In this document: positions 51,434 to 59,514 of the stretch, piece after piece
Layout of the letters: every line of letters starts with the position of its first letter
Position numbering within the stretch: the first letter of the stretch is position 1
Assembly (NCBI GenBank): GCA_015066115.1
Contig: SVOZ01000006.1
Coordinates: forward strand, 1 to 64,000
Reading direction: 5' to 3'
From: Oscillospiraceae bacterium
Lineage (GTDB): Bacteria > Bacillota > Clostridia > Oscillospirales > Ruminococcaceae
DNA: 64,000 nt
Program-made: the position numbers and the translations under genes
Notes under the pieces: model-generated
What the model was told of the DNA's origin: nothing
The model's database searches: none
What the model saw: the letters and a program-made list of their open reading frames with translations, nothing else

Positions 51434-52360
51434 TTACATATTAAAACTAATATTTGTAAGTCTTCCCTTAAGTGCGAGGTGGTGAGGATTGTAGGAAAGC
51501 TTTGCTTTTCTAAGGCCCTCATCACCCGAATCATCCTCTCGGTTGACCCATTTAATGCTATATTTTTCAAGGCAATCCCTAACAAACTCGTTATTTATGG
51601 TCGCATAACTTCCGTCATATTCTCGGTTTGCCTTTTCTACGTGAACATACAGGCAATCACCCTTAATTTCACCAACTGTAAAGGCAATGACCTTTTCATC
51701 AACCTCTAAAAAAGCACCATATAAACCAAATTTTTCAATGTTTTCAAGGGCAAAATAGGCACTTTCACGCTCGATTTTTTCGGATGCGTTTTCGGCAGGA
51801 TTGTTTTTTATAAATTCATCATAGAAATTTTTAACCTTATTCAGATTGTCAGGCGTAATTATGTTATACGAATATGTGTATTTTTTCTTAAATTTGGAAA
51901 TATGATTGCGCTTTTGATGATATTTTCTGCCGCTTAAGTGCGCAAGATCCTCAGATAAGTAAACATAATCCGAATAATCGCGCGATTCGATATATTCAAA
52001 ATTCATAAATTCTTTAAAAAGCTCGGTATCTGATGCGGGAATGGAAACGAACTCAGCAGGAATTTCTCTTTCTTTGCAGTATTCCTTTATTGCTAAAATG
52101 GCGTTTTCAAGGCTTCCTCTTCCGCTCGGCATATAAAATCTTTCCCTGCCGCTAAAAAATTTACCTTTTATCACAAGCATCGAGTCGACGATCGCATAGG
52201 TTAAATTAAGCGGCTTTTTCCACATCATTACAAAGCCGAGGGTGTAATCACTGCAATCGCACTTATTAAAAGAAAGATATTCTCTTATTAAATTTACATC
52301 ATTAGCAGTTATGTCTTTAAATTCAAGTTTACTCAAACGGTTTTCGCCTTCATTCAGCAT
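51434..52360 (-). CDS. DUF2156 (phosphatidylglycerol lysyltransferase-like) protein
   Basis: A protein of 308 residues (or 300) with the double GNAT-like fold of DUF2156: KDITANDVNLIREYLSFNK, CDCSDYTLGFVMMWKKPLNLTY-like entry, RKYHQKRNHISKFKKKYTYS and the final NREDDSGDEGLRKAKLSYNP. The family includes the catalytic domain of MprF, but this short soluble form has unknown aminoacyl acceptors. The 5' end overlaps thyX by 11 bases; a TTG at 52336 behind AAGGCG is a possible alternative start. Confidence 0.85.
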   Translation of the reverse strand: MLNEGENRLSKLEFKDITANDVNLIREYLSFNKCDCSDYTLGFVMMWKKPLNLTYAIVDSMLVIKGKFFSGRERFYMPSGRGSLENAILAIKEYCKEREIPAEFVSIPASDTELFKEFMNFEYIESRDYSDYVYLSEDLAHLSGRKYHQKRNHISKFKKKYTYSYNIITPDNLNKVKNFYDEFIKNNPAENASEKIERESAYFALENIEKFGLYGAFLEVDEKVIAFTVGEIKGDCLYVHVEKANREYDGSYATINNEFVRDCLEKYSIKWVNREDDSGDEGLRKAKLSYNPHHLALKGRLTNISFNM

Positions 52361-53129
52361 TATTTAAAATTTTCTTATATTTTTCACGCATTTCTTTTGC
52401 TTTTCCGCAGGTCATAGCGCCCTCACAGCAAGGCCCATAGGCACAGCTTGGACCCGCTTTTGCAAAAAGCTCGGGAGCCACCTTGCAAACCTCTGTGAGC
52501 ATCTGCTCTGCAACGGCGCGGATCTCCCACTGAGCGCGGTTACAACAACGATGCTTAAAGAAGTTAAGTAAGCTTCTTGTGTTCATTGTAACGACCATTT
52601 TGGTTTCGCAAGCGTTTGGAAGAACAAATCTTGCATCCTCATTTGCAAGCTTAACGGCGGCTTTTCTTGCAGATTTCTCATCTTTTCCCTCTGCCATAAG
52701 CTTTTTGGTGTGGTTTTCTGTTAAGATCGCGGCAAGATTATCATAGCTTTGCTGCGCGCTCTGCATTGCATTTAAGTAAATTTCCTTTGCATGCTCGTCC
52801 TCCTCAATTTCGGGCGGCAGAACAAATTCAAACATTTTTTCGCTTACATATCTTTGGCTCTTAACACTGTAAGATGCAATTCTGTGTCTTGTTATCTGAG
52901 CAAGAAGGGCTCTTGAAACACCTTCAATGCCAAATGTAAAACTTGCATGCTCCAAAGGACTTTCATGTCCTAAATCAGAAAGCATCTGTACAAAATCTTT
53001 TGCCTTTTCATCGGTTAAATTATTCCCGAGGTCCTCAATGTTGCTGCTAGAATAGCAAAGCTTTGCCGCCTGAGCAACTGTTTTAACAGGATTATAACTA
53101 TGCGCAATTAAAAACACCTTTGCCGGCAT
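52350..53129 (-). CDS. thyX: Flavin-dependent thymidylate synthase
   Basis: Makes dTMP from dUMP with FAD and methylene-THF. The signature RHRIASYSVKSQRY (RHRx7S) lies at about residues 78-91; further segments are SPLEHASFTFGIEGVSRALL and NFFKHRCCNRAQWEIR. Length about 259 fits. ATG 53129 is chosen for GGAGG 7 bases upstream, not ATG 53147. No thyA is in the window. It is first in the operon. A late Cys-rich tail (CAYGPCCEGAMTCGKA) is common in Clostridial ThyX. Confidence 0.95.
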   Translation of the reverse strand: MPAKVFLIAHSYNPVKTVAQAAKLCYSSSNIEDLGNNLTDEKAKDFVQMLSDLGHESPLEHASFTFGIEGVSRALLAQITRHRIASYSVKSQRYVSEKMFEFVLPPEIEEDEHAKEIYLNAMQSAQQSYDNLAAILTENHTKKLMAEGKDEKSARKAAVKLANEDARFVLPNACETKMVVTMNTRSLLNFFKHRCCNRAQWEIRAVAEQMLTEVCKVAPELFAKAGPSCAYGPCCEGAMTCGKAKEMREKYKKILNNAE

Positions 53130-53224
53130 TTTTATTCCTCCAAACATAATTCATATTCCATTTTATTTTAGCACTTATCTTTCTTTCCGTCAACCTTGTT
53201 TAAACTATTTTAGTATATAAATAC

Positions 53225-53252
53225 TTGACACGCAATTGCGGCAGGTTATATT
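53225..53252 (+). promoter_or_regulatory. Promoter of the ung gene
   Basis: TTGACA (53225-53230), a 16-base spacer and TATATT (53247-53252), about 30 bases before the start codon. Confidence 0.65.
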
Positions 53253-53285
53253 ATATTAGTATACATAAAGTTGGGGGGATCTTTC

Positions 53286-53951
53286 GTGTTTAAGCTTGGA
53301 AATGAGTGGGACGATATTATCGGAGATGAATTTAATAAGCCTTATTACAAAAAACTGCGCGAATTTTTAAAAAGTGAGTATTCCTCACGCCGAATTTTCC
53401 CTGATATGTACGATATTTTTAACGCACTTAAATTCACATCATACAACGATGTAAAGGCTGTTATTTTAGGTCAGGATCCCTATCATGGTGCAGGACAGGC
53501 ACACGGACTTTGTTTTTCGGTCAAAAAAGGTGTTGCTCACCCGCCCTCACTTGTAAACATATTTAAGGAACTTCAAAGTGATTTAGGCATTGCTCCCTCA
53601 AGGCACGGCGAATTAACCTCCTGGGCGCAAAACGGAGTTTTGCTTTTAAACACGGTTTTAACTGTTCGGGAAGCCTCGCCAAACAGCCACAAAGGCAAGG
53701 GCTGGGAAACCTTTACCGACAGCGTTATTTCGGCTTTAAACTGCAGAGAAAAACCCGTTGTGTTCATTTTGTGGGGCGCAAATGCAAGGTCAAAAACCAC
53801 ACTTATCACTAACCCCAATCACAAAATTTTAACAGCGGCTCACCCAAGTCCCCTATCCGCTTACAACGGCTTTTTCGGATGCAAGCATTTTTCAAAAACA
53901 AATGAATTTCTTACAAGTCACGGCATTGAGCCGATAGACTGGAATTTATAG
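53286..53951 (+). CDS. ung: Uracil-DNA glycosylase
   Basis: Family 1 UDG, 221 residues: catalytic GQDPYHGAGQAHGLCFSV with the active Asp, LLLNTVLTVREASPNSH, and the terminal HPSPLSAYNGFFGCKHFSKTN. Removes uracil from DNA. GTG 53286 is the likely start, with GGGGGGAT 7 bases upstream, not the TTG at 53271 that overlaps it. Promoter TTGACA-N16-TATATT lies close upstream. Confidence 0.95.
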   Translation: MFKLGNEWDDIIGDEFNKPYYKKLREFLKSEYSSRRIFPDMYDIFNALKFTSYNDVKAVILGQDPYHGAGQAHGLCFSVKKGVAHPPSLVNIFKELQSDLGIAPSRHGELTSWAQNGVLLLNTVLTVREASPNSHKGKGWETFTDSVISALNCREKPVVFILWGANARSKTTLITNPNHKILTAAHPSPLSAYNGFFGCKHFSKTNEFLTSHGIEPIDWNL

Positions 53952-53988
53952 AAAAAATTGGGCAAACTAAGTCACAGAGGTGATTTGT

Positions 53989-55602
53989 TTGTCTGTTAAG
54001 CGAACTATTGTTTTTTATTCTTTTATGCTTTTTTCTTTCGCGGCGCTTGTTTTAAGGATTTTTTATATAATTCAAAACGACTCTGATATTTATGCCGCAC
54101 AAACCACAAACAGTTACCGACTTACCATTGACAAAAGCCGAGGAACTATTTACGACCGCAATCTTGTGCCTCTTGTTTCAGATGAGAAAAAATACAAGGT
54201 TGCGGTTTTGCCATCTATTGAAAGCAAAAACTATTTACATTCTGTTCTTACTCAAGAGGAATTTTCTATCATTTCAAACAATTTTTCAAGCGGAAAGCCC
54301 TTTTACTTTGAGATGGACAGATTTATTAAAGAAAGTACAGATGTAAAGGTTTATCTTACAGCAAAACGATATTCCGAAAACCCTCTTGCCGCCCATTTTA
54401 TAGGCTACTGCAGCTCTGACCTAACTCAAGGCGTTTCTGGAATTGAAAAGGCATATAACGAGCTTCTTGCAAGCAAATCATCGTCAATTTCACTAAGTTA
54501 TCCTATTGACGCTATTGGAAGAGCTCTTGCCGGGGCAGAGGTAAGTGTTTTTGATAACAGAATTTTAAGCCGCGCAGGAATTGCGCTCACCCTTGATGCC
54601 GAAATTCAAAAAATAGCGCAGTCTGCGTCTTCGCTTTTAAGCGGCAAAGGGTCGATACTTATAATGGATGTAAATACCGGTGAAATTTTGGCAGGTGTGA
54701 GCCTTCCTGAATATGATAGAAGTAACATTGCTCAAAGCATTGCATCAAACGACAGCTCTCTTTTAAACAGAAATCTATGTGCTTACAACATAGGCTCCAC
54801 CTACAAGCTGATCGTTTGCGCGGCGGCGCTTTCAAAAGATATTTCACCGCTTTTTTCCATCAACTGCACCGGTTCTTACGATCTTGACAGCACACTTTTT
54901 AACTGCCACAAGCAAGAGGGACACGGCTATCTTACAATGAAAACGGCGCTGTCTAACTCCTGCAATCCGTATTTTATAAAATTAGGTTTGTCGGTAGGAA
55001 AAGAGCGGCTTATTTCTATGTCTTCCCTATTTGGTTTAGGAAAGCCTATCGAGCTTTGTCAGAACATCGTTACCTCTGCAGGAAATCTGCCATCGGGCGA
55101 CAGCATTGTAAATCGCGGAGACCTTGCCAACATCAGCTTTGGTCAGGGCGCGCTTATGGCAACTCCTGTTCACATTGCAAAAATCATAAGCATTATTGCA
55201 AACGGCGGATTCGATGTGAAGCCAACGATTGTTTTAGGAGAGGTTGACTCAGATAAAAAGCTAACAGAAAAGCAAAATGATAGTCAAAGAGTTAGAATAA
55301 TTTCCTCTGAGGTCAGTGAAAAAATAAGGGATTATATGATCTATACTGTGACAAACGGAACAGGCCGTGCCGCTTTGCCGACGGCACTTGGAGCAGGCGG
55401 AAAAACAGCCTCTGCCGAAACGGGATGGTCGGTTTCGGGCGAAAAACTGGTGCAGGCTTGGTTTTCGGGATTTTATCCTGCGGAAAATCCCAAATATGCT
55501 ATTGTTGTTTTAAGCGAGGGCGGAAATTCTGGCGCAAGTGCCTGCGGACCTGTTTTTAAAAAAATATGCGACCTTTTATATCAAAAAGGGTTAGTAAATT
55601 AA
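53989..55602 (+). CDS. Class B penicillin-binding protein (PBP2/SpoVD-like)
   Basis: A peptidoglycan transpeptidase with a membrane helix (about 5-27), an N-terminal dimerisation region (RLTIDKSRGTIYDRNLVPLV) and a transpeptidase domain with SxxK as STYK in NIGSTYKLI, SxN as SCN in SNSCNPYF and a KTG-box read as GGKTASAETG, that is KTA rather than KTG. There is no PASTA repeat. TTG 53989 fits the RBS GAGGTG better than GTG 53980. About 537 residues, within the family range. It lies 29 bases downstream of ung; beta-lactams are the expected inhibitors. Confidence 0.88.
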   Translation: MSVKRTIVFYSFMLFSFAALVLRIFYIIQNDSDIYAAQTTNSYRLTIDKSRGTIYDRNLVPLVSDEKKYKVAVLPSIESKNYLHSVLTQEEFSIISNNFSSGKPFYFEMDRFIKESTDVKVYLTAKRYSENPLAAHFIGYCSSDLTQGVSGIEKAYNELLASKSSSISLSYPIDAIGRALAGAEVSVFDNRILSRAGIALTLDAEIQKIAQSASSLLSGKGSILIMDVNTGEILAGVSLPEYDRSNIAQSIASNDSSLLNRNLCAYNIGSTYKLIVCAAALSKDISPLFSINCTGSYDLDSTLFNCHKQEGHGYLTMKTALSNSCNPYFIKLGLSVGKERLISMSSLFGLGKPIELCQNIVTSAGNLPSGDSIVNRGDLANISFGQGALMATPVHIAKIISIIANGGFDVKPTIVLGEVDSDKKLTEKQNDSQRVRIISSEVSEKIRDYMIYTVTNGTGRAALPTALGAGGKTASAETGWSVSGEKLVQAWFSGFYPAENPKYAIVVLSEGGNSGASACGPVFKKICDLLYQKGLVN

Positions 55603-55611
55603 GGTTATCTA

Positions 55612-55640
55612 TTGACAAAAACTTAAAAAAATCATATAAT
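55612..55640 (+). promoter_or_regulatory. Promoter of the T-box/alaS transcript
   Basis: Perfect consensus TTGACA (55612-55617), a 17-base spacer and TATAAT (55635-55640). Transcription would begin about 55647, just ahead of the T-box. Confidence 0.85.
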
Positions 55641-55654
55641 TATTGCATAAACAA

Positions 55655-55905
55655 ATGCAATGACGGGAAGAAAAGTCAAGCGTTCCTCAAAGAGAGCGAA
55701 ATCGGAGTTTTCCGTGCTGAAAATTTCGCAGGCAAGGCTGATTTTGAGCCATCCCCGAGCAAAGTGGCGATGAGCCCTTCGCAGTTCTGCGTTACGGACA
55801 AGGCTCTTTTTTAGAGCAAAAGCGGCGCTTTGCGCAATCTGGGTGGTACCGCGGTAGGATCAATTTCCTGTCGTCCCTGTTTTTAGGGGCGACAGGTTTA
55901 TTTTT
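55655..55905 (+). promoter_or_regulatory. T-box riboswitch for alanyl-tRNA
   Basis: The leader holds the T-box sequence TGGGTGGTACCGCGGT (55841-55856), an antiterminator region, and the intrinsic terminator CCTGTCGTCCC/GGGGCGACAGG with T run (55867-55903). Stem I is closed by GCGAAAT/ATTTCGC (55696-55729), and its specifier loop contains GCT (55716-55718), an alanine codon. Uncharged tRNA-Ala is expected to pair there and at the TGGN bulge, turning on alaS. Confidence 0.9.
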
Positions 55906-55923
55906 TTATAAAGGAGTTTTATT

Positions 55924-58566
55924 ATGAAATGGACAGGACTTAATGAGGTCAGAGAAAAATTTCTCACCTTTTTTGAACAAAAGGCTCACCAGCGCCTTTC
56001 AAGCTTCCCCCTTGTTCCAATCGATGACAACAGTTTGCTTTTAATCAATTCGGGAATGGCTCCCCTCAAAAAATACTTTCTCGGTCAGGCAACGCCGCCT
56101 TCAAAAAGGGTTACGACCTGCCAGAAATGCATCCGCACTCCCGATATAGAGCGTGTTGGAAAAACCTCGCGTCACGGCACATTTTTTGAAATGCTCGGAA
56201 ACTTCTCTTTCGGAGATTATTTCAAGCACGAAGCGACCAAATGGGCCTGGGAGTTTATCACAAAAGAACTCGAAATTCCCACAGACAGAATTTGGGTCTC
56301 TGTTTTCGAGACCGATGACGAGGCAATTGACATCTGGGTAAACGAGGTCGGCGTTTCGCGTGACAGGATCGTTAAGCTCGGCAGAGAGGATAATTTCTGG
56401 GAGATCGGCTCGGGCCCCTGTGGACCCTGCTCTGAGATCTATTTTGACAGAGGTGAGGAGCACGGTTGCGGCAAAGAGGGCTGTGCTGTCGGTTGCGATT
56501 GCGACAGATATGTTGAGTTCTGGAACCTTGTTTTCTCTCAGTACAATTCCGATGGCAACGGAAATTACACCCCGATGGTGCATCCCAATATTGACACCGG
56601 AATGGGTCTTGAACGCCTCGCCTGCATTATGCAGGGAGTTGACAATCTATTTGAGGTTGACACCGTTCAGAACATTATGAACCACATCTGCAAAATAAGC
56701 GGTGCAGTTTACAAAAAAGACGAAAAGACTGATGTATCGCTCAGAATAATCACCGACCACATCAGAAGCACCACATTTATGATCTCCGACGGCGTTATTC
56801 CCTCTAACGAAGGCAGAGGCTATGTTTTAAGAAGGCTTCTTCGCCGCGCCGCCTGTCACGGAAAGCTCTTAGGAGTTGAGGGGGCGTTTCTTTACAAGGT
56901 TTGCGACACCGTTATTAACGAAAACAAAACTGCATATCCCGAGCTCGTCGAAAAGGCAGAATACATTAAGAAGATAGTTAAGGTTGAGGAAGAGAGTTTT
57001 GCAAAAACCATTGACAAAGGAATGGAGCTTGTAGATTCTCTTATCGAAAAATGTCTGAATAACGACCAAAAGATCTTCCCCGGAGACGCCGCATTTAAGC
57101 TTTACGACACCTATGGTTTCCCCATCGACCTTACCCGCGAGATAGTTTCCGAAAAGGGCCTTTCCATTGATGAGGACGCTTTCTCCGCTCTTATGCAGGA
57201 GCAGAGAGCTAAGGCGCGCGCCGCAAGAGAAAACCTTGATGTTCTTGGCTGGGCTGAGGGCGAAATTGAGGGTATTTCAGACATTACAACCTGCTTCTGC
57301 GGCTATGAAAAAACCCTCTGTGAGTGTACTGTAAAAGCTGTAATTAAAGACGGAAAGAGTGTTGAGAGTGCTGCTGCAGGCGATGAGGTCACCCTGCTTC
57401 TTGACAACACACCCTTTTACGCTGAAAGCGGCGGCCAGGTTGCTGACACAGGAAAAGTTTACAACAGTGACTTTACTGCCGAAATTTTAGGCTGTAAAAA
57501 GGACAAGAGCGGCAAAATTTTCTGTTCTGCACGCATAGCAAGCGGCAACATTTCTAAAAATGCTGATGCAACCGCCGAGGTTGACTCTATGCGCAGAAAT
57601 GCTATTGCTCGAAATCACACCTGCGCTCACTTACTGCAGAGCGCACTAAGAAATGTTTTGGGCGATCATGTACATCAGGCAGGTCAGCAGGTTGACGACA
57701 AGAGGCTTCGTTTCGACTTTTCTCACTTCTCTGCCGTTTCCCGCGACGAGATAGTAAAAATCGAGGCAGAGGTTAACGGCGCGATCCTTTCGGCATTAGA
57801 GGTTGAGGTTAAAGAAATGTCGCTTGATGATGCCAAAAAAGAAGGCGCAATGGCTCTGTTCTCGGAAAAATATTCCGACATTGTAAGGGTTGTTTCAGCA
57901 GGTGATTATTCTGTTGAGCTCTGCGGTGGAACCCACGTTAATAACACATCTGAAATCGGTCTTTTCAAGATTGTTTCTGAAAGCTCTGTTGCTTCGGGAA
58001 TTCGCAGAATTGAAGCTGTTACAGGAGCAAACACACTCGAATATTTAAACAGCACCCTTTCCCTTTTAGAAAATGCCGCACAAGCCTTAAAAATTGCAAA
58101 CACAGGGGAGCTTGTTTCAAAGATTACCGCATTATCCGAGGAGCTTAAGCAAAAGGACCGCGAGCTTGACAGCTTAAACCGCAAGATTGCCGCCTCTCAA
58201 AGCTCAAATCTCGCCGACAACACAGTTATAATTAACGGATTTAATGTTGTCTGTGCAAAGCTTGACAATGTAAAGAGCGATGCAATGCGCGAGCTGTCGG
58301 ATAAGCTTCGCGATGCTGATCCTATTAACATCACAGTTCTTGCAACTGACGACGGCACGAAAGGAACAATCTGTGTTGCCTGCGGAAAAGAGGCAGTTAA
58401 GTTAGGCGCACACGCAGGAAATCTTGCAAGAGCCGCAGCAACTGCGGCAGGCGGCTCAGGCGGCGGACGCCCTGACAGCGCAATGGCAGGATTTAAAGAA
58501 ATCGCTAATGTAAATGCTTGCTTTGAGGCCGCAAAAGCCGCTATTGAAGCAATAGCAAAAAAATAA
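55924..58566 (+). CDS. alaS: Alanine-tRNA ligase
   Basis: A full-length 880-residue alanyl-tRNA synthetase. The catalytic domain (1-240) has INSGMAPLKKYFLG, RTPDIERVGKTSRHGTFFEM and GSGPCGPCSEIYFDRG. The editing domain has HxxxH in RNHTCAHLLQSALR and CGGTHVNNTSEIGLF. The C-Ala domain ends with GGSGGGRPDSAMAG. It charges tRNA-Ala and clears Ser or Gly errors. Controlled by the T-box directly upstream; RBS AAAGGAG. Confidence 0.98.
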   Translation: MKWTGLNEVREKFLTFFEQKAHQRLSSFPLVPIDDNSLLLINSGMAPLKKYFLGQATPPSKRVTTCQKCIRTPDIERVGKTSRHGTFFEMLGNFSFGDYFKHEATKWAWEFITKELEIPTDRIWVSVFETDDEAIDIWVNEVGVSRDRIVKLGREDNFWEIGSGPCGPCSEIYFDRGEEHGCGKEGCAVGCDCDRYVEFWNLVFSQYNSDGNGNYTPMVHPNIDTGMGLERLACIMQGVDNLFEVDTVQNIMNHICKISGAVYKKDEKTDVSLRIITDHIRSTTFMISDGVIPSNEGRGYVLRRLLRRAACHGKLLGVEGAFLYKVCDTVINENKTAYPELVEKAEYIKKIVKVEEESFAKTIDKGMELVDSLIEKCLNNDQKIFPGDAAFKLYDTYGFPIDLTREIVSEKGLSIDEDAFSALMQEQRAKARAARENLDVLGWAEGEIEGISDITTCFCGYEKTLCECTVKAVIKDGKSVESAAAGDEVTLLLDNTPFYAESGGQVADTGKVYNSDFTAEILGCKKDKSGKIFCSARIASGNISKNADATAEVDSMRRNAIARNHTCAHLLQSALRNVLGDHVHQAGQQVDDKRLRFDFSHFSAVSRDEIVKIEAEVNGAILSALEVEVKEMSLDDAKKEGAMALFSEKYSDIVRVVSAGDYSVELCGGTHVNNTSEIGLFKIVSESSVASGIRRIEAVTGANTLEYLNSTLSLLENAAQALKIANTGELVSKITALSEELKQKDRELDSLNRKIAASQSSNLADNTVIINGFNVVCAKLDNVKSDAMRELSDKLRDADPINITVLATDDGTKGTICVACGKEAVKLGAHAGNLARAAATAAGGSGGGRPDSAMAGFKEIANVNACFEAAKAAIEAIAKK

Positions 58567-58578
58567 GGAGGCACAAAA

Positions 58579-58917
58579 ATGGATTGCATTTTCTGCAAAA
58601 TAGCAAACAAAGAAATTCCTTCTCAGATAGTTTACGAGGATGAAAAGGTTATCGCATTTAAGGACTTAGAGCCTCAGGCACCTGTTCATTTCCTTGTAAT
58701 TCCCAAGGAGCACATCAAATCTGCTGACGAGGTAACTTTAGAAAACTGTGACATTATCGGGCACATTTTCTCTGTTATCCCCAAAATTGCAAAAGAATTG
58801 GGCGTCACAAACGGCTACCGCATTGTTAACAACTGCGGCGAGGATGGCGGACAGACTGTTTCTCACATTCATTTTCACGTTTTAGGCGGCAGAAGCTTTG
58901 CCTGGCCTGCCGGCTAA
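58579..58917 (+). CDS. hinT: HIT-family nucleotide hydrolase
   Basis: A 112-residue Hint-type protein: FCKIANKEIPSQIVYEDEK, FLVIPKEHIKSADE and the histidine triad TVSHIHFHVLGG. It hydrolyses nucleoside phosphoramidates such as AMP-lysine. It follows alaS by 12 bases with RBS AAGGAGG, so it is co-transcribed. Confidence 0.95.
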   Translation: MDCIFCKIANKEIPSQIVYEDEKVIAFKDLEPQAPVHFLVIPKEHIKSADEVTLENCDIIGHIFSVIPKIAKELGVTNGYRIVNNCGEDGGQTVSHIHFHVLGGRSFAWPAG

Positions 58918-58948
58918 TAAATAGACAACAACAAAAGGAGATATTAAA

Positions 58949-59488
58949 ATGGACAAGTTTTACACAATGAAAATCGCGGGTCTTGAGCGTTCCCTTCCGA
59001 TCTGTCCCTTAAATGAAAAGGTTTCTATCGCAGGCTTTGTTATGTTTTCGGATGTTGAGCTGACCGTTGCTTGTGCAGAAGAGCTCATAAAAAAATGTCC
59101 TGAGCACGACATTATTATAACTGCAGAGTCCAAGGGCATTCCCCTTGCCTACGAAATGGCAAGACAGCTTGGCAACAGATACATAGTTGCAAGAAAAATG
59201 ACCAAGCTTTATATGCAGTCTCCCATTCATGTTGATGTTAAATCTATAACAACCGAAAAAATGCAAACCCTTTATCTTGACAGCGGTGAGGCAGAGTTTT
59301 TGCGTGGAAAAAGAGTTCTTATCATTGACGATGTTATTAGTACAGGCGAGTCTCTTAACGCACTTGAAACTCTTGTTAATGCCGCAGGAGGAAACATTGT
59401 TGGAAAAGCTGCCGTTCTTGCAGAGGGCGATGCTGCCGACCGCAAGGATATTATTTTCCTTGAAAAGCTTCCTTTATTTTTCGCATAA
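58949..59488 (+). CDS. apt: Adenine-type purine phosphoribosyltransferase
   Basis: A 179-residue type I phosphoribosyltransferase with the PRPP loop VLIIDDVISTGESLNAL (about 127-143) and the catalytic-loop region ITAESKGIPLAYEMAR. Salvages purine bases (adenine or xanthine; the exact base is not clear). The N-terminal hood (LPICPLNEKVSIAGF) resembles Clostridial APRT-like proteins. RBS AAAGGAG; same operon as alaS and hinT. Confidence 0.87.
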   Translation: MDKFYTMKIAGLERSLPICPLNEKVSIAGFVMFSDVELTVACAEELIKKCPEHDIIITAESKGIPLAYEMARQLGNRYIVARKMTKLYMQSPIHVDVKSITTEKMQTLYLDSGEAEFLRGKRVLIIDDVISTGESLNALETLVNAAGGNIVGKAAVLAEGDAADRKDIIFLEKLPLFFA

Positions 59489-59514
59489 TTCTTAGTTAAA
59501 AGTTGGTGACACAA

